A stretch of 64,000 bases of DNA from positions 1 through 64,000 of the forward strand of contig NZ_AUCT01000027.1 of the NCBI RefSeq assembly GCF_000429905.1, written 5' to 3'. The notes beneath the pieces were generated by a model. That model did no database searches and had not been told where the DNA came from. It saw only the letters and a program-made list of their open reading frames with translations. Shown in pieces: positions 7,933 through 17,074 of this stretch. The DNA is from Desulfatibacillum aliphaticivorans DSM 15576. Lineage in GTDB: Bacteria > Desulfobacterota > Desulfobacteria > Desulfobacterales > Desulfatibacillaceae. Every line of letters begins with the position of its first letter. Position 1 is the first letter of the stretch. The position numbers and the translations under genes are program-made.

Positions 7933-8701
7933 GTTTCGCCCCCCCTCCCAAATACGCCTCCTGGACCTCTTTGCTGCGATAGATGGTTTCCGGATCGCTG
8001 TCGGCGATGAGGCGGCCGTCCTGCAGAACGGCGATGGAATCCGATAGATTCATGATCATATCCATCTTGTGCTCCACCAATAAAATGGTTTTATCGCCGA
8101 CGGATTTGATGCGCTCCAGAATCTCCAAAATGGCGGGCACTTCCTCCTGGGACATGCCCGCCGTGGGTTCATCCAGAAAAAGAATCTCCGGTTTCAATGC
8201 CATCAAAATGGCCATTTCCAGTTTGCGCTGCTCGCCATGCGTCAGTAAATTCGCCGGATACAACCATTTTTCATCCAAAAGCACTTCCTTGAGAATCTGG
8301 TATGCTTCATCCTCACAGGCCGAAAAATGGAGATAGTGACGCCAGAAATTCAACCCGTACCCCTTTCGGGCCTGGATGGCCAAACGGACATTTTCCAGGA
8401 CCGTCAACAAGGGAAAGATGTTGGTGAGTTGAAAAGAACGCCCCAATCCCAGCCGGCACCGCATGGGAGCGCCCAGATGAGTGATGTCCTTTCCCTTTAG
8501 AAACACCTTTCCGCCGGTGGGCTTGTACTGACCGCTCAACAAATTGAAGAAGGTCGTTTTGCCCGCTCCGTTGGGGCCGATAATCGATTTTAACGTAAAC
8601 GGCTTAACCTCCAGGCTTACCTGGTCCACGGCCGCATGGCCTCCGAAACGGATGGTAAGATCCTCCGTGGCGATTATCGCATCGGTACTCGTCGCATTCA
8701 T
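7925..8701 (-). CDS. livG: Liv-type ABC transporter ATPase LivG
   Basis: 258 residues, cytoplasmic ATP-binding subunit. It has Walker A GPNGAGKTT, a LivG-type signature segment LTHGEQRKLEMA and Walker B ILFLDEPTAGM. The segment between Walker A and signature is longer than in LivF, as is usual for LivG. The ATG at 8701 follows GGAG by about 8 bases. The gene lies 78 bases downstream of the binding-protein gene in the same operon. Confidence 0.93.
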   Translation of the reverse strand: MNATSTDAIIATEDLTIRFGGHAAVDQVSLEVKPFTLKSIIGPNGAGKTTFFNLLSGQYKPTGGKVFLKGKDITHLGAPMRCRLGLGRSFQLTNIFPLLTVLENVRLAIQARKGYGLNFWRHYLHFSACEDEAYQILKEVLLDEKWLYPANLLTHGEQRKLEMAILMALKPEILFLDEPTAGMSQEEVPAILEILERIKSVGDKTILLVEHKMDMIMNLSDSIAVLQDGRLIADSDPETIYRSKEVQEAYLGGGAKHE

Positions 8702-8779
8702 GGCATTCGCTCCGGCGGTCCGCTGGAATCAGCCCGTCTCCATCCGGAGACGGGCGAATTGGGTCGCTTGGGCCTCAAA

Positions 8780-9979
8780 TTACCTTTGGTTTACAATGGG
8801 CGGAGCAGTTTCCTCCATGGTCAGCTCCCTGGTGAGCACCGGGATGGCCCATTCCACATCGGGGTCCACTTTCAGCTTAAAAGCGAACATGGTTTGCAGC
8901 GCCTGATGATCCTCCTTGCGGAATTTCATCATCCCTTTGGGCGTCATGAATTCCATGCCCTCCATGGCGGCAATGAGTTTTTCCGTGTCCGTACTCCCGG
9001 CGGCCGTGATGGCTTTCACCACGGCGCCGGCGGCTGCAAAACCGCCGCAGGTAAAGAAATCCGGGGGCTCATTAAAACGTTTGAAATGCTCTTCCACCAG
9101 CCAGTCATTCACCGGATTTGAAGGATTTTCGTAGTAGTAATAAGTGGCGCCCTGCATGCCGTCCAGCGGCTTCATCATCTTGAGAGCCGCAAGGACGTTT
9201 CCGCCGCTGGTGATTTCGATCCCGTATTTATCCAGTCCGGCGGAGATCAATTGGGGAATGGGGCCGCCTTTTCCGGCCCAGATCACCCAGATGTATTTGG
9301 GTCCCGGCAGGTCTTTCATGGCCTCGATGATTCTTTGGATGGGCGCGACAAAATCCGTTCCCTTGGGATCGCAATATTCCTCGTGCACGATTTTGGCGCC
9401 CAGCTTTTCGGCGGCCTCTTTGTAGGCTGCGATGCCGTCCCGGCCAAAGGCGTAATCCTGGCCGATGCAGGCGATGCTCACCCCGGGCTTGGCCACGGCC
9501 GCCGCATTGGAAATGGCGTCCTGGCTGGAATTTCTCCCGGTTCTAAAAACATACCGGTTCCAGTCCTTGCCGGTAATCGAATCCGCCACCGCAGGCTCCA
9601 CAATCAATATTTTCTTAAAATCCCGGGCCACGGGCAGCACCGCCAAGGCCACGCCGCTGCTGGTGGGTCCGATAGCCAGATCAACCTTGTCATCGCTGTA
9701 AAGTTTGGTGAGCAGCATCTTGGCCCTGGCCGCCTGGAGCTGAGTGTCTTCGATGACCAGAGTCACATCTCTGCCGTTAATCTGATTGGTTCCCTTGGTG
9801 AAATACTCCAACCCCATTTTAAAGCCGGTGACCTCGGCCTTGCCATAGATCTCCAAAGGTCCGCTGAGCCCCTGTATGATGCCGATCTTGATGGGTTCCG
9901 CTCCCAGCGCCGTGGAAGCCGTCATGGCTATCGACGCCCCTATGACCAGTAAAAATATGATCCCCGCTCTTGCTTTCAT
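8780..9979 (-). CDS. Periplasmic binding protein of the Liv-type transporter
   Basis: 400 residues from the ATG at 9979, which has AAGGGAGG just upstream; an in-frame upstream extension lacks a ribosome-binding site. An N-terminal hydrophobic signal peptide ends near ALGA, followed by EPIKIGIIQGLSGP, the start of type I periplasmic binding proteins (LivK/Peripla_BP_6). It captures the substrate for LivHM. The set of residues that bind the amino-acid backbone cannot be judged by eye, so the ligand may be an organic acid rather than leucine. It is the second gene of the sigma-54-driven operon, separated from the SDR gene by about 180 bases. Confidence 0.88.
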   Translation of the reverse strand: MKARAGIIFLLVIGASIAMTASTALGAEPIKIGIIQGLSGPLEIYGKAEVTGFKMGLEYFTKGTNQINGRDVTLVIEDTQLQAARAKMLLTKLYSDDKVDLAIGPTSSGVALAVLPVARDFKKILIVEPAVADSITGKDWNRYVFRTGRNSSQDAISNAAAVAKPGVSIACIGQDYAFGRDGIAAYKEAAEKLGAKIVHEEYCDPKGTDFVAPIQRIIEAMKDLPGPKYIWVIWAGKGGPIPQLISAGLDKYGIEITSGGNVLAALKMMKPLDGMQGATYYYYENPSNPVNDWLVEEHFKRFNEPPDFFTCGGFAAAGAVVKAITAAGSTDTEKLIAAMEGMEFMTPKGMMKFRKEDHQALQTMFAFKLKVDPDVEWAIPVLTRELTMEETAPPIVNQR

Positions 9980-10161
9980 CGGATACCTCCCTTGTGGGTT
10001 GATTAAAGAGAATCCAAACAACCTGTCGTGGTAAGCGGCCCTAATTCCGGCCGCCTGTCGCCGCATCGCCCAAGGCGGCGCCTGGAGCCGGCAGGCGTTT
10101 GCCGTAACGAAGAAATTCTTCATAAGCGGCCGTTATTTGGATATGTAGCAAATATGATACA
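9980..10161 (-). other. Intercistronic spacer with palindromes, SDR to binding-protein gene
   Basis: This 182-base spacer inside the operon is rich in GC self-complementary stretches (about 10035-10098) and holds a perfect 6+6 palindrome around one base, GAAGAAATTCTTC at 10109-10121. It could stabilise or process mRNA so that the binding protein is made in excess, as is usual for such operons. No second promoter of sigma-54 type is visible. Confidence 0.35.
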
Positions 10162-11022
10162 TCAGTAGGTGAGGACCATGCCGCCGTCAAACAGCATATC
10201 CCCTCCCACGAGATATTTGGCGAACCGCGAAAAGCCGAAAAGCATCAGATTGGCAACCTCAATGGGCGACATCATTTCCTTGATCCGGGACGTCCCCATC
10301 ATGACATCGCGAACAACCTCTTCAGGCGTGATGCCGCGCTGCGTCGCCTGGGCGTTGATCTGGTTCAGCGCCAGGGGGGTTTTGACAAAACCCGTGCTGA
10401 GCGTAAAGGAACGGACCCGGCCTTCGCCTTCGGCCGAAATGGACTGGCTCAGGGCGCGCAATCCGAATTTGGTGATGTTGTAGACCGGCTTGTTCTTGGT
10501 GCAGATATGAGCATGCACCGAGGCCATATTGGCGATGACGCCGCATCCGTCATTGCTTTTTTTCATGTGGGGGATGGCGAGCTTGGAAAGATAAAAAGGC
10601 GCCCTAAGCATCAGGGATTGCATCTGATCGTATTTATCCATGGGGAAGTTTTCGACGGAGTCGATATGCTGAATTCCCGCGATGTTGGCCAGATACTTGA
10701 TGGCGCCCAGCTTAGCCGCTTCCGTCACGGCCTTGTCCATGTCCGCGTCCCTGGACAAATCGCACGGCAAAAAAACCATTTGCCCGCCCATGTCCCGGGC
10801 CAGCTTTTGCGTCTTGCGGCCTTCTTCCTCATTGATGTCCAGGCCGATGGTCATCAGTTGGTTCGCCGCGGCGGCAATGGCCGTGGCCCGGCCGATGCCG
10901 GTGCCGGCGCCGGTGACGATGCAGACATTGGAACTGTTGAATTGCGGGTCTGACAGGATTAGAATATCCTCACTCCCGATGGTCGGTTCCTTGGCGTCTT
11001 CCGGTTTGATGGTTTCTTCCAT
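10162..11022 (-). CDS. SDR oxidoreductase, 3-hydroxybutyrate dehydrogenase-like
   Basis: 286 residues, NAD(P)-dependent short-chain dehydrogenase. It has nucleotide-binding TGAGTGIG near residue 40, NIAG, and the catalytic Ser plus YxxxK (YNITK) spaced as in the family. The stretch FVKTPLALNQI and the following GITPEEVV resemble the substrate-lid region of D-3-hydroxybutyrate dehydrogenases, so a beta-hydroxy acid or similar alcohol is the likely substrate. The ATG at 11022 is chosen because AGGAGG lies six bases upstream. First gene of the operon, about 50 bases downstream of a sigma-54 promoter and divergent from a PAS-type activator. Confidence 0.85.
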   Translation of the reverse strand: MEETIKPEDAKEPTIGSEDILILSDPQFNSSNVCIVTGAGTGIGRATAIAAAANQLMTIGLDINEEEGRKTQKLARDMGGQMVFLPCDLSRDADMDKAVTEAAKLGAIKYLANIAGIQHIDSVENFPMDKYDQMQSLMLRAPFYLSKLAIPHMKKSNDGCGVIANMASVHAHICTKNKPVYNITKFGLRALSQSISAEGEGRVRSFTLSTGFVKTPLALNQINAQATQRGITPEEVVRDVMMGTSRIKEMMSPIEVANLMLFGFSRFAKYLVGGDMLFDGGMVLTY

Positions 11023-11349
11023 GGACATCCTCCTGCGGAAAAGAGTGTGCGGAAAGTTGTGCAAATCAAGTAGAGCAAGTACCGTGCCACCTGATATTGC
11101 CCCCGGGATAACCTGAGATGATTGCGGGCGTAAAAAGCATAAGTATCTGAAATAATAGCTTCGTCATAAAATTTTCCAGTCGCGCGAAGATCTTTATGAA
11201 AATACGGGCCTGGACAGCAGGCCCTGAAAAGTGTATCCTCTGATATACATGTCCCCGAATTGCTACACTTAAACGGTCCATTATCCGGCAAGACTTCAAA
11301 TAAATATCTCCATAATTCACGAAACCCCTATGTTCTCAAGGAGGCGGCC
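11023..11349. promoter_or_regulatory. Divergent control region with candidate activator site
   Basis: This 327-base region separates the SDR-liv operon from its likely activator gene. Besides the sigma-54 promoter it contains an inverted repeat at 11206-11224 (GGGCCTG, five-base spacer, CAGGCCC). That repeat lies about 120 bases upstream of the -24 element, a normal distance for a sigma-54 enhancer site. A weaker near-palindrome lies at about 11231-11250. Assigning either as the binding site is inference. Confidence 0.45.
11074..11089 (-). promoter_or_regulatory. Sigma-54 (-24/-12) promoter of the SDR-liv operon
   Basis: On the minus strand the sequence is TGGCACGGTACTTGCT: a full TGGCAC -24 element, TTGCT -12 element, and exactly ten bases between the invariant GG and GC. 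It lies 52 bases upstream of the SDR start, and the gene on its other side encodes a sigma-54 activator. Transcription should begin near 11063. Confidence 0.88.
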
Positions 11350-12762
11350 GTGGACGACAAAGACCTCAGAATAGAAGCGCTGGAAAAGGATCTGGAGATG
11401 CACCGGGCCATATTCGACAGCATCTTCAACGGCGCCCTGGTCACCGATGAAAAGGGAATCATCACGCATTTCAACAAGCCCTACGGCGACTTTCTGGGCG
11501 TAGACCCGGAATCGCAAATCGGACGGCACTGCACCGAATCGGTGGTCAACAGCCGCATGCACATTGTGGCCCGCACCGGCAAGCCCGAAATCAACCAGTC
11601 CCACAACATCATCGGCAAGAAAATGGTGGTCCAGCGCATCCCCATCAAACGCGGCGGCCGGGTCATCGCCGTATTCGGGCAGGTCCTGTTTAAGGACGTC
11701 AAGGACTTGTCCAGGCTCGCGTCCGAACTCAAGGTCTTGGAATCCAAGGTCAAACTCTATGAGGCGGAACTCCTCAACCTGAGATCCACCCGCTACACCC
11801 TGGACAGCATCATCGGAGTCAGCGGTCCCATCAAGGAGTTGAAGGAGGAAGCCCTCCGGGCCGCCGCAACGCATTATCCGGTGCTCATCTGCGGGGAAAG
11901 CGGCACAGGCAAGGAGCTGTTCGCCCAAGCCATCCACCATGCAAGCAATCGCAAGCTCTTCCCCTTTGTCCGCATCAACTGCGCGGCGATCCCCAAGGAT
12001 CTCCTGGAAGCCGAGCTGTTCGGCTACGAAAAGGGCGCCTTCACCGGCGCCCGGTCCGACGGCAAACCCGGCAAGTTCGAACTGGCCCACCAAGGCACGC
12101 TGTTTTTGGATGAAGTGGGCGACCTGCCCTTGGAAATGCAGCCCAAACTGCTTCGCGCCCTGGAAGACAGAGAGTTCGAGCGTGTGGGCGGGAACAAGAT
12201 TATTCGCAGCGACCTGCGCATCATCGCCGCCACCAATCAGGATCTGGACCAAATGATGGCGGACGGCCGCTTTCGCAAGGATCTCTTCTATCGGCTCAAC
12301 GTCATACCTATTAATATCCCTCCCCTGCGCAAGCGCAAAAACGATATTATCCCCTCCGCCGAATATATTCTCAGGCAATTGGCGGCGGAAGCCAATCTGC
12401 CGGACATCAGCATGGATAAATCCGCGCAAGCCGCCTTGCGAAACCACCAGTGGCCGGGCAATGTCCGCGAATTGTCCAATGTGCTTGAGAGAACCTTGTC
12501 CGCCTTAAACGGCAAGACGATAGGCCTGTCGGATCTGCCCTTTTATCTCCACCAGGATCGCAAGCCCCTCTCGAACGGAGGCTCTTCCTCCTTAAAAGCC
12601 GTGCAGGCCCGCATAGAGCGGGAAAGCATTTGCTCCGCCTTGGAGCAAACCGGGTACAATAAGGTCAAGGCCGCCGAACTGCTTGGCATCCACCGCACCC
12701 TGCTTTACAAAAAAATAAAAAAATACGCCATTCCCCTGGAAAAAGAACCCCGAAGAGAATAG
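11350..12762 (+). CDS. PAS-domain sigma-54-dependent transcriptional activator
   Basis: 470 residues from a GTG at 11350, five bases after a perfect AAGGAGG; upstream in-frame codons have no such signal. Domains in order: PAS sensor (about 15-115), linker coiled coil (115-145), AAA+ sigma-54 interaction domain with Walker A GESGTGKE (182-189), GAFTGA loop (229-234) and Walker B LFLDEVGD, then a Fis-type helix-turn-helix at the C-terminus (AAELLGIHRTLLYKKIKKY). The intact GAFTGA loop means it should activate sigma-54 polymerase. There is no receiver domain, so the PAS domain probably senses a small molecule directly, as in XylR/PrdR-like regulators. Divergent neighbour of the SDR-liv operon, its obvious target. 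Confidence 0.9.
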   Translation: MDDKDLRIEALEKDLEMHRAIFDSIFNGALVTDEKGIITHFNKPYGDFLGVDPESQIGRHCTESVVNSRMHIVARTGKPEINQSHNIIGKKMVVQRIPIKRGGRVIAVFGQVLFKDVKDLSRLASELKVLESKVKLYEAELLNLRSTRYTLDSIIGVSGPIKELKEEALRAAATHYPVLICGESGTGKELFAQAIHHASNRKLFPFVRINCAAIPKDLLEAELFGYEKGAFTGARSDGKPGKFELAHQGTLFLDEVGDLPLEMQPKLLRALEDREFERVGGNKIIRSDLRIIAATNQDLDQMMADGRFRKDLFYRLNVIPINIPPLRKRKNDIIPSAEYILRQLAAEANLPDISMDKSAQAALRNHQWPGNVRELSNVLERTLSALNGKTIGLSDLPFYLHQDRKPLSNGGSSSLKAVQARIERESICSALEQTGYNKVKAAELLGIHRTLLYKKIKKYAIPLEKEPRRE

Positions 12763-13196
12763 AGCCTATTCTAAAAGAATTGAAATGTAATAGTAGGCCT
12801 CCGGCGGTAAACTGCCTAACTGCAAAAAAGAGCCTCCGGCGGCGAACTTTTTGGAAAAAGTTCGATCAAAAACCTTTGAATGGCGCTCCGCGCAAGCCAA
12901 CCGTTATTTCGTGTAGGGGCGTCTGTTTGCTGCGCCCTTGTCGTAACTATCCCTTTATCCTGAATCCCATGATTTACCCCTTTCCTTGCCATTTCTCCCA
13001 GAATAACCTATAAACCATGCATTGTTCCCCGAATACGCAGGACTATTTCAATTATGAAAATTTACGCAGTGTCCAAGGTCTGAACAAAATTCTGCCTGAT
13101 TGGACGCTCTCATGTTGATATGATGCAATTCCGATGCTGATGGTGAACAAACGTGAGCAGTCTTTCTTGGCGGTTAAATATGAGGAGAGTTAGGCA
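12763..13196 (+). repeat. Gene-free region with hairpin and repeated GCCTCCGGCGG unit
   Basis: No convincing gene. The unit GCCTCCGGCGG appears twice, near 12797 and 12832. The second copy leads into a perfect 10-bp inverted repeat at 12843-12852/12855-12864 with a two-base centre, followed by GATCAAAAACC. The layout looks like an interspersed repeat element of the genome rather than a terminator, because no T run follows. The remaining bases up to the hsdR start show nothing I can name, apart from a plausible ribosome-binding site just before 13197. Confidence 0.5.
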
Positions 13197-15584
13197 ATGA
13201 ATAAAAAACAACTCTCTGAGCGCGATATATGCACCAAGTTTATTACTCCGGCTCTTGAAAGGGCTGGCTGGGATATCGCAACGCAAATAAGAGAAGAGTA
13301 TCCCCTTACCAATGGAAGAATTATTGTTAGAGGCAAACTGCACACAAGGGCAAAAAATAAACGCGCTGATTATGTGTTGTTTTATAAACCCAATATTCCT
13401 ATTGCTATTATTGAGGCCAAGGATAACACCCATTCCCTTGGAGACGGCATGCAACAGGGGCTGGGTTATGCTGAAATGTTGCAGGTCCCCTTTGTGTTCA
13501 GCTCCAATGGGGATGGTTTTTTATTTCATAATAAAATTGCAGCCGATGGCATTATAGAACGTGAATTAGGTTTAAATGAGTTTCCCACGGCCGATGCTCT
13601 TTGGCGCTGCTGGGCAAATTATCGGGGATTAGATGAGAATCAAAATGATCTTGTCACTCAGGACTACTACAGTGACGGCAGCGGGAAAAATCCTCGATAT
13701 TATCAATTACTGGCAATAAACAAAGTCATCGAAGCCATAGCCCATGGCCAGAACAGAATTCTGTTGGTGATGGCGACTGGCACCGGAAAAACTTTTACAG
13801 CATTTCAGATTATTTGGCGACTTTGGAAGGCAAAGAAGAAAAAGCGCATCCTGTTTCTCGCCGATCGCAACATCCTGGTTGATCAAACCATGACCAACGA
13901 TTTTAAACCGTTCGGGTCGGCCATGACCAAAATACAGAAGCGTCAGGCCAATAAATCATATGAAATATACCTGTCTCTTTATCAGGCCATTACCGGCAGT
14001 GAAGATGAGAAGAACATCTACAAGCAGTTCAGCCCCACTTTTTTTGACCTTATCGTGATCGATGAATGTCATCGCGGTAGCGCTGCCGCGGACTCTGCTT
14101 GGCGCGAAATACTTGAATATTTTTCTTCAGCCACTCATATCGGTTTGACTGCCACCCCCAAAGAGACCAAAGAAGTTTCTAATATTGATTACTTTGGCGA
14201 TCCCATATACACCTATTCATTAAGGCAAGGAATCGATGATGGCTTTCTCGCCCCCTATAAAGTTGTGCGAATAGACCTGGACAAGGACTTATCCGGTTGG
14301 CGACCGGACAAAGGGATGCTTGACAAGTACGGCAACGAAATTGAGGACCGCATATACAACCAGAAGGATTTCGACAAGGCCTTGGTGTTGGAAAAGCGTA
14401 CTCAGTTGGTTGCAAAAAAAATTAGTGAATTCCTTCGCCAGACCAACCGTTTTGATAAAACCATCGTTTTCTGTGAAAACATAGACCACGCTGAGCGGAT
14501 GCGCCAGATGTTGGTGAACGAGAATAACGACCTATCCGCGCAAAACGGCAAATACGTCATGCGCATCACCGGTGACAACGAGGAAGGCAAAGCAGAGCTT
14601 GACAATTTTATTTTTCCGGAAAGTAAATATCCTGTTATTGCCACCACCTCCAAGCTGATGACCACCGGTGTGGATGCTCAAACCTGCAAGCTGATTGTCC
14701 TTGATCAACGCATTCAATCCATGACCGAGTTTAAACAAATTATCGGCCGCGGAACCCGCATCAACGAGGACTATGGCAAATACTATTTCACTATCATTGA
14801 TTTCAAAAAGGCGACCGAGCTCTTTGCTGATCCAAATTTCGATGGAGACCCGGTGCAAATTTATGAGCCCAAGGAGGATGAATCTCCTGTGCCGCCTGAT
14901 TTTACCAATGACGATCCGGAGGATAACAACGACCTTCAACTGGGGTTAGGGGACGACCATGGCGGGCAAGCAGCGAGAGAACCCGGGGCTGAAACGGAAG
15001 GCAAAGGGGTGCGCCGCTATGTCGTGGCCAATGTAGAAGTAGCGGTTGCGGCCGAAAGAGTGCAGTATTTTGACGCCAACGGCAAACTGATCACCGAGTC
15101 GCTCAAAGACTATACCTGCAAGACTTTGACTAAGGAATTTGCATCGCTGGATGACTTTTTAAGGCGATGGGGCAGCGCCGAGAAAAAGCGGGCCATCATT
15201 GACGAGCTGACAGAGCAAGGGGTTTTCTTTGATGCTTTGTCCGAAGAGATCGGCCGCCGTTCGGGCAAAAAGTTTGATCCCTTCGACCTGATCTGCCATG
15301 TTGCCTGGGACATGCCGCCTCTCTCCCGCAAGGAACGGGCGGAACAAGTGAAGAAACGTAACTACTTTACAAAATATGGGGAGCAGGCTCGCCGGGTATT
15401 GGAGGCCCTGTTAGACAAGTACGCCGATGAAGGCGTGACCCATATTGAAGAGACCCAAATCCTTACCATTGCCCCCTTCACTGACTTGGGAACCCCAATG
15501 GAAATTATCCGCTCATTCGGCGGGCTGGAACAATACCAGCAAGCCATCAACGAACTGGAACAGGCGCTTTATAACGCCTGTTAA
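13197..15584 (+). CDS. hsdR: Type I restriction enzyme, R (motor/nuclease) subunit
   Basis: 795 residues. An N-terminal nuclease domain has Asp58 and the ExK pair Glu73/Lys75 (IIEAK). The SF2 translocase has Walker A ATGTGKT (193-199) and motif II DECH (289-292), and a later motif VI QIIGRGTR. The C-terminal part resembles the EcoEI-type R C-terminal domain. It cuts unmodified DNA after ATP-driven translocation when bound to HsdM and HsdS. First gene of the hsd locus, 23 bases before hsdM. All key motifs appear intact. Confidence 0.93.
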   Translation: MNKKQLSERDICTKFITPALERAGWDIATQIREEYPLTNGRIIVRGKLHTRAKNKRADYVLFYKPNIPIAIIEAKDNTHSLGDGMQQGLGYAEMLQVPFVFSSNGDGFLFHNKIAADGIIERELGLNEFPTADALWRCWANYRGLDENQNDLVTQDYYSDGSGKNPRYYQLLAINKVIEAIAHGQNRILLVMATGTGKTFTAFQIIWRLWKAKKKKRILFLADRNILVDQTMTNDFKPFGSAMTKIQKRQANKSYEIYLSLYQAITGSEDEKNIYKQFSPTFFDLIVIDECHRGSAAADSAWREILEYFSSATHIGLTATPKETKEVSNIDYFGDPIYTYSLRQGIDDGFLAPYKVVRIDLDKDLSGWRPDKGMLDKYGNEIEDRIYNQKDFDKALVLEKRTQLVAKKISEFLRQTNRFDKTIVFCENIDHAERMRQMLVNENNDLSAQNGKYVMRITGDNEEGKAELDNFIFPESKYPVIATTSKLMTTGVDAQTCKLIVLDQRIQSMTEFKQIIGRGTRINEDYGKYYFTIIDFKKATELFADPNFDGDPVQIYEPKEDESPVPPDFTNDDPEDNNDLQLGLGDDHGGQAAREPGAETEGKGVRRYVVANVEVAVAAERVQYFDANGKLITESLKDYTCKTLTKEFASLDDFLRRWGSAEKKRAIIDELTEQGVFFDALSEEIGRRSGKKFDPFDLICHVAWDMPPLSRKERAEQVKKRNYFTKYGEQARRVLEALLDKYADEGVTHIEETQILTIAPFTDLGTPMEIIRSFGGLEQYQQAINELEQALYNAC

Positions 15585-15607
15585 TATGTATTGGAGATAG
15601 AATACTA

Positions 15608-17074
15608 ATGTCTTTATCCACCCTAATAAAAGTCATTCAGGACATCATGCGCAAGGACGTGGGCGTTGACGGCGACGCCCAGCGGATCAGCCAGATGGTC
15701 TGGCTGCTGTTCCTGAAGATATTTGACGACAGGGAAGAGGAATGGCAAATCACTGCGCCAGGATACAAGTCGCCGTTGCAAAGCCGTTTTCGTTGGTCCA
15801 ACTGGGCCAAGGATTCCGAAGGCATGACAGGCGATGAACTGATTGACTTCGTCAATAACGACCTTTTTCCGTTCTTAAAAAAATTGGCGACATCCGCCGG
15901 AGTTTCCCCCCAAGGCAAGGTGGTGGGCTCGGTGTTCGAGGATGCTTATAACTACATGAAGTCCGGCACCCTGCTGCGCCAAGTGATCAACACCATAGAG
16001 GAAGACGTCGATTTTAATTCCTTAAGCGATCGCCATCTTTTTAACGACATCTATGAAAAGATCCTTTCCGACCTGCAATCCGCCGGCAATGCGGGCGAGT
16101 ATTACACACCCCGCGCCGTCACCCGATTTATGGTGGACATGATTAATCCGCAATTAGGCGAAGTCATCCTCGACCCCGCCTGCGGCACCGGCGGCTTCCT
16201 CACTTGCGCCATTGAGCACCTTGAACGCCAGGTAAAAACAACTACCGACAAGCAAACGCTGCAAGCCAGCATTAACGGCTATGAAAAAAAGCCCCTGCCA
16301 TTCATGCTGGCCATGACCAATATGATGCTGCACGGCATTGAGGTGCCCACCAACATCCGCCACGACAACACCCTCAGTCGGCCGCTAAAGGATTACGGCC
16401 CCCGAGACCGAGTGGACCTGATCATTACCAATCCCCCCTTCGGCGGCATGGAAGAGGACGGCATTGAGAATAACTTTCCGCGCAAATACCAGACCCGCGA
16501 GACCGCCGACCTTTTCATGGCGTTCATCATGCACCTCTTGAAGCATGATACTGGGCGCGCCGCCGTTGTACTACCCGACGGCTTTCTGTTCGGTGAAGGA
16601 GTTAAGTCCACTATCAAAAGTGAACTGCTCAAGGAGTTCAACCTCCACACCGTCGTGCGTCTGCCCAAGGGCGTGTTCAGCCCTTACACCGGCATCGCTA
16701 CCAACATCCTGTTTTTCGAAAAAGGCGGCCCGACGAAAGACGTCTGGTTCTTTGAGCACCCTTACCCTGAGGGCTACAAGTCGTACTCCCGTTCCAAGCC
16801 ATTGACGATCCAGGAATTTGATCTGGAAAAATCCTGGTGGGGGGGCGCCTCCCGCAGGGGTCGAAAAACTACTGAATATGCATGGAAGATCCCCGCCAAG
16901 GAACTGGTCGAGCGCAACTATAACCTGGACTGCAAAAACCCCTATGAAGTGGAAGTCAACCACCGGGATCCGGAAGAGTTGATGGCCGAATATGAAGAGA
17001 TCGTCAGGCAACTGGAAGAAGCTCAGCAGGCCCTCAAGGCAGAGCTGATAGCCTGCCTGGGAGGCAAGGCATGA
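15608..17074 (+). CDS. hsdM: Type I DNA methyltransferase, M subunit
   Basis: 488 residues, N6-adenine methyltransferase. After the helical HsdM N-terminal domain come the AdoMet motif DPACGTGG (189-196) and the catalytic NPPF (275-278). It forms the M2S modification enzyme with HsdS and protects host DNA from HsdR. Its stop overlaps the start of the DUF1016 gene (ATGA), so the genes are co-translated. Confidence 0.95.
   Translation: MSLSTLIKVIQDIMRKDVGVDGDAQRISQMVWLLFLKIFDDREEEWQITAPGYKSPLQSRFRWSNWAKDSEGMTGDELIDFVNNDLFPFLKKLATSAGVSPQGKVVGSVFEDAYNYMKSGTLLRQVINTIEEDVDFNSLSDRHLFNDIYEKILSDLQSAGNAGEYYTPRAVTRFMVDMINPQLGEVILDPACGTGGFLTCAIEHLERQVKTTTDKQTLQASINGYEKKPLPFMLAMTNMMLHGIEVPTNIRHDNTLSRPLKDYGPRDRVDLIITNPPFGGMEEDGIENNFPRKYQTRETADLFMAFIMHLLKHDTGRAAVVLPDGFLFGEGVKSTIKSELLKEFNLHTVVRLPKGVFSPYTGIATNILFFEKGGPTKDVWFFEHPYPEGYKSYSRSKPLTIQEFDLEKSWWGGASRRGRKTTEYAWKIPAKELVERNYNLDCKNPYEVEVNHRDPEELMAEYEEIVRQLEEAQQALKAELIACLGGKA

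Noticed and set aside
11317..12447. Long minus-strand open frame (376 residues)
   Set aside because: It lies antisense to the sigma-54 activator gene, has no recognisable domains, and its composition follows from the GC-rich codons of the true gene.
12780..13013. Possible 77-residue gene
   Set aside because: Runs through repeat and hairpin sequence; no domain.
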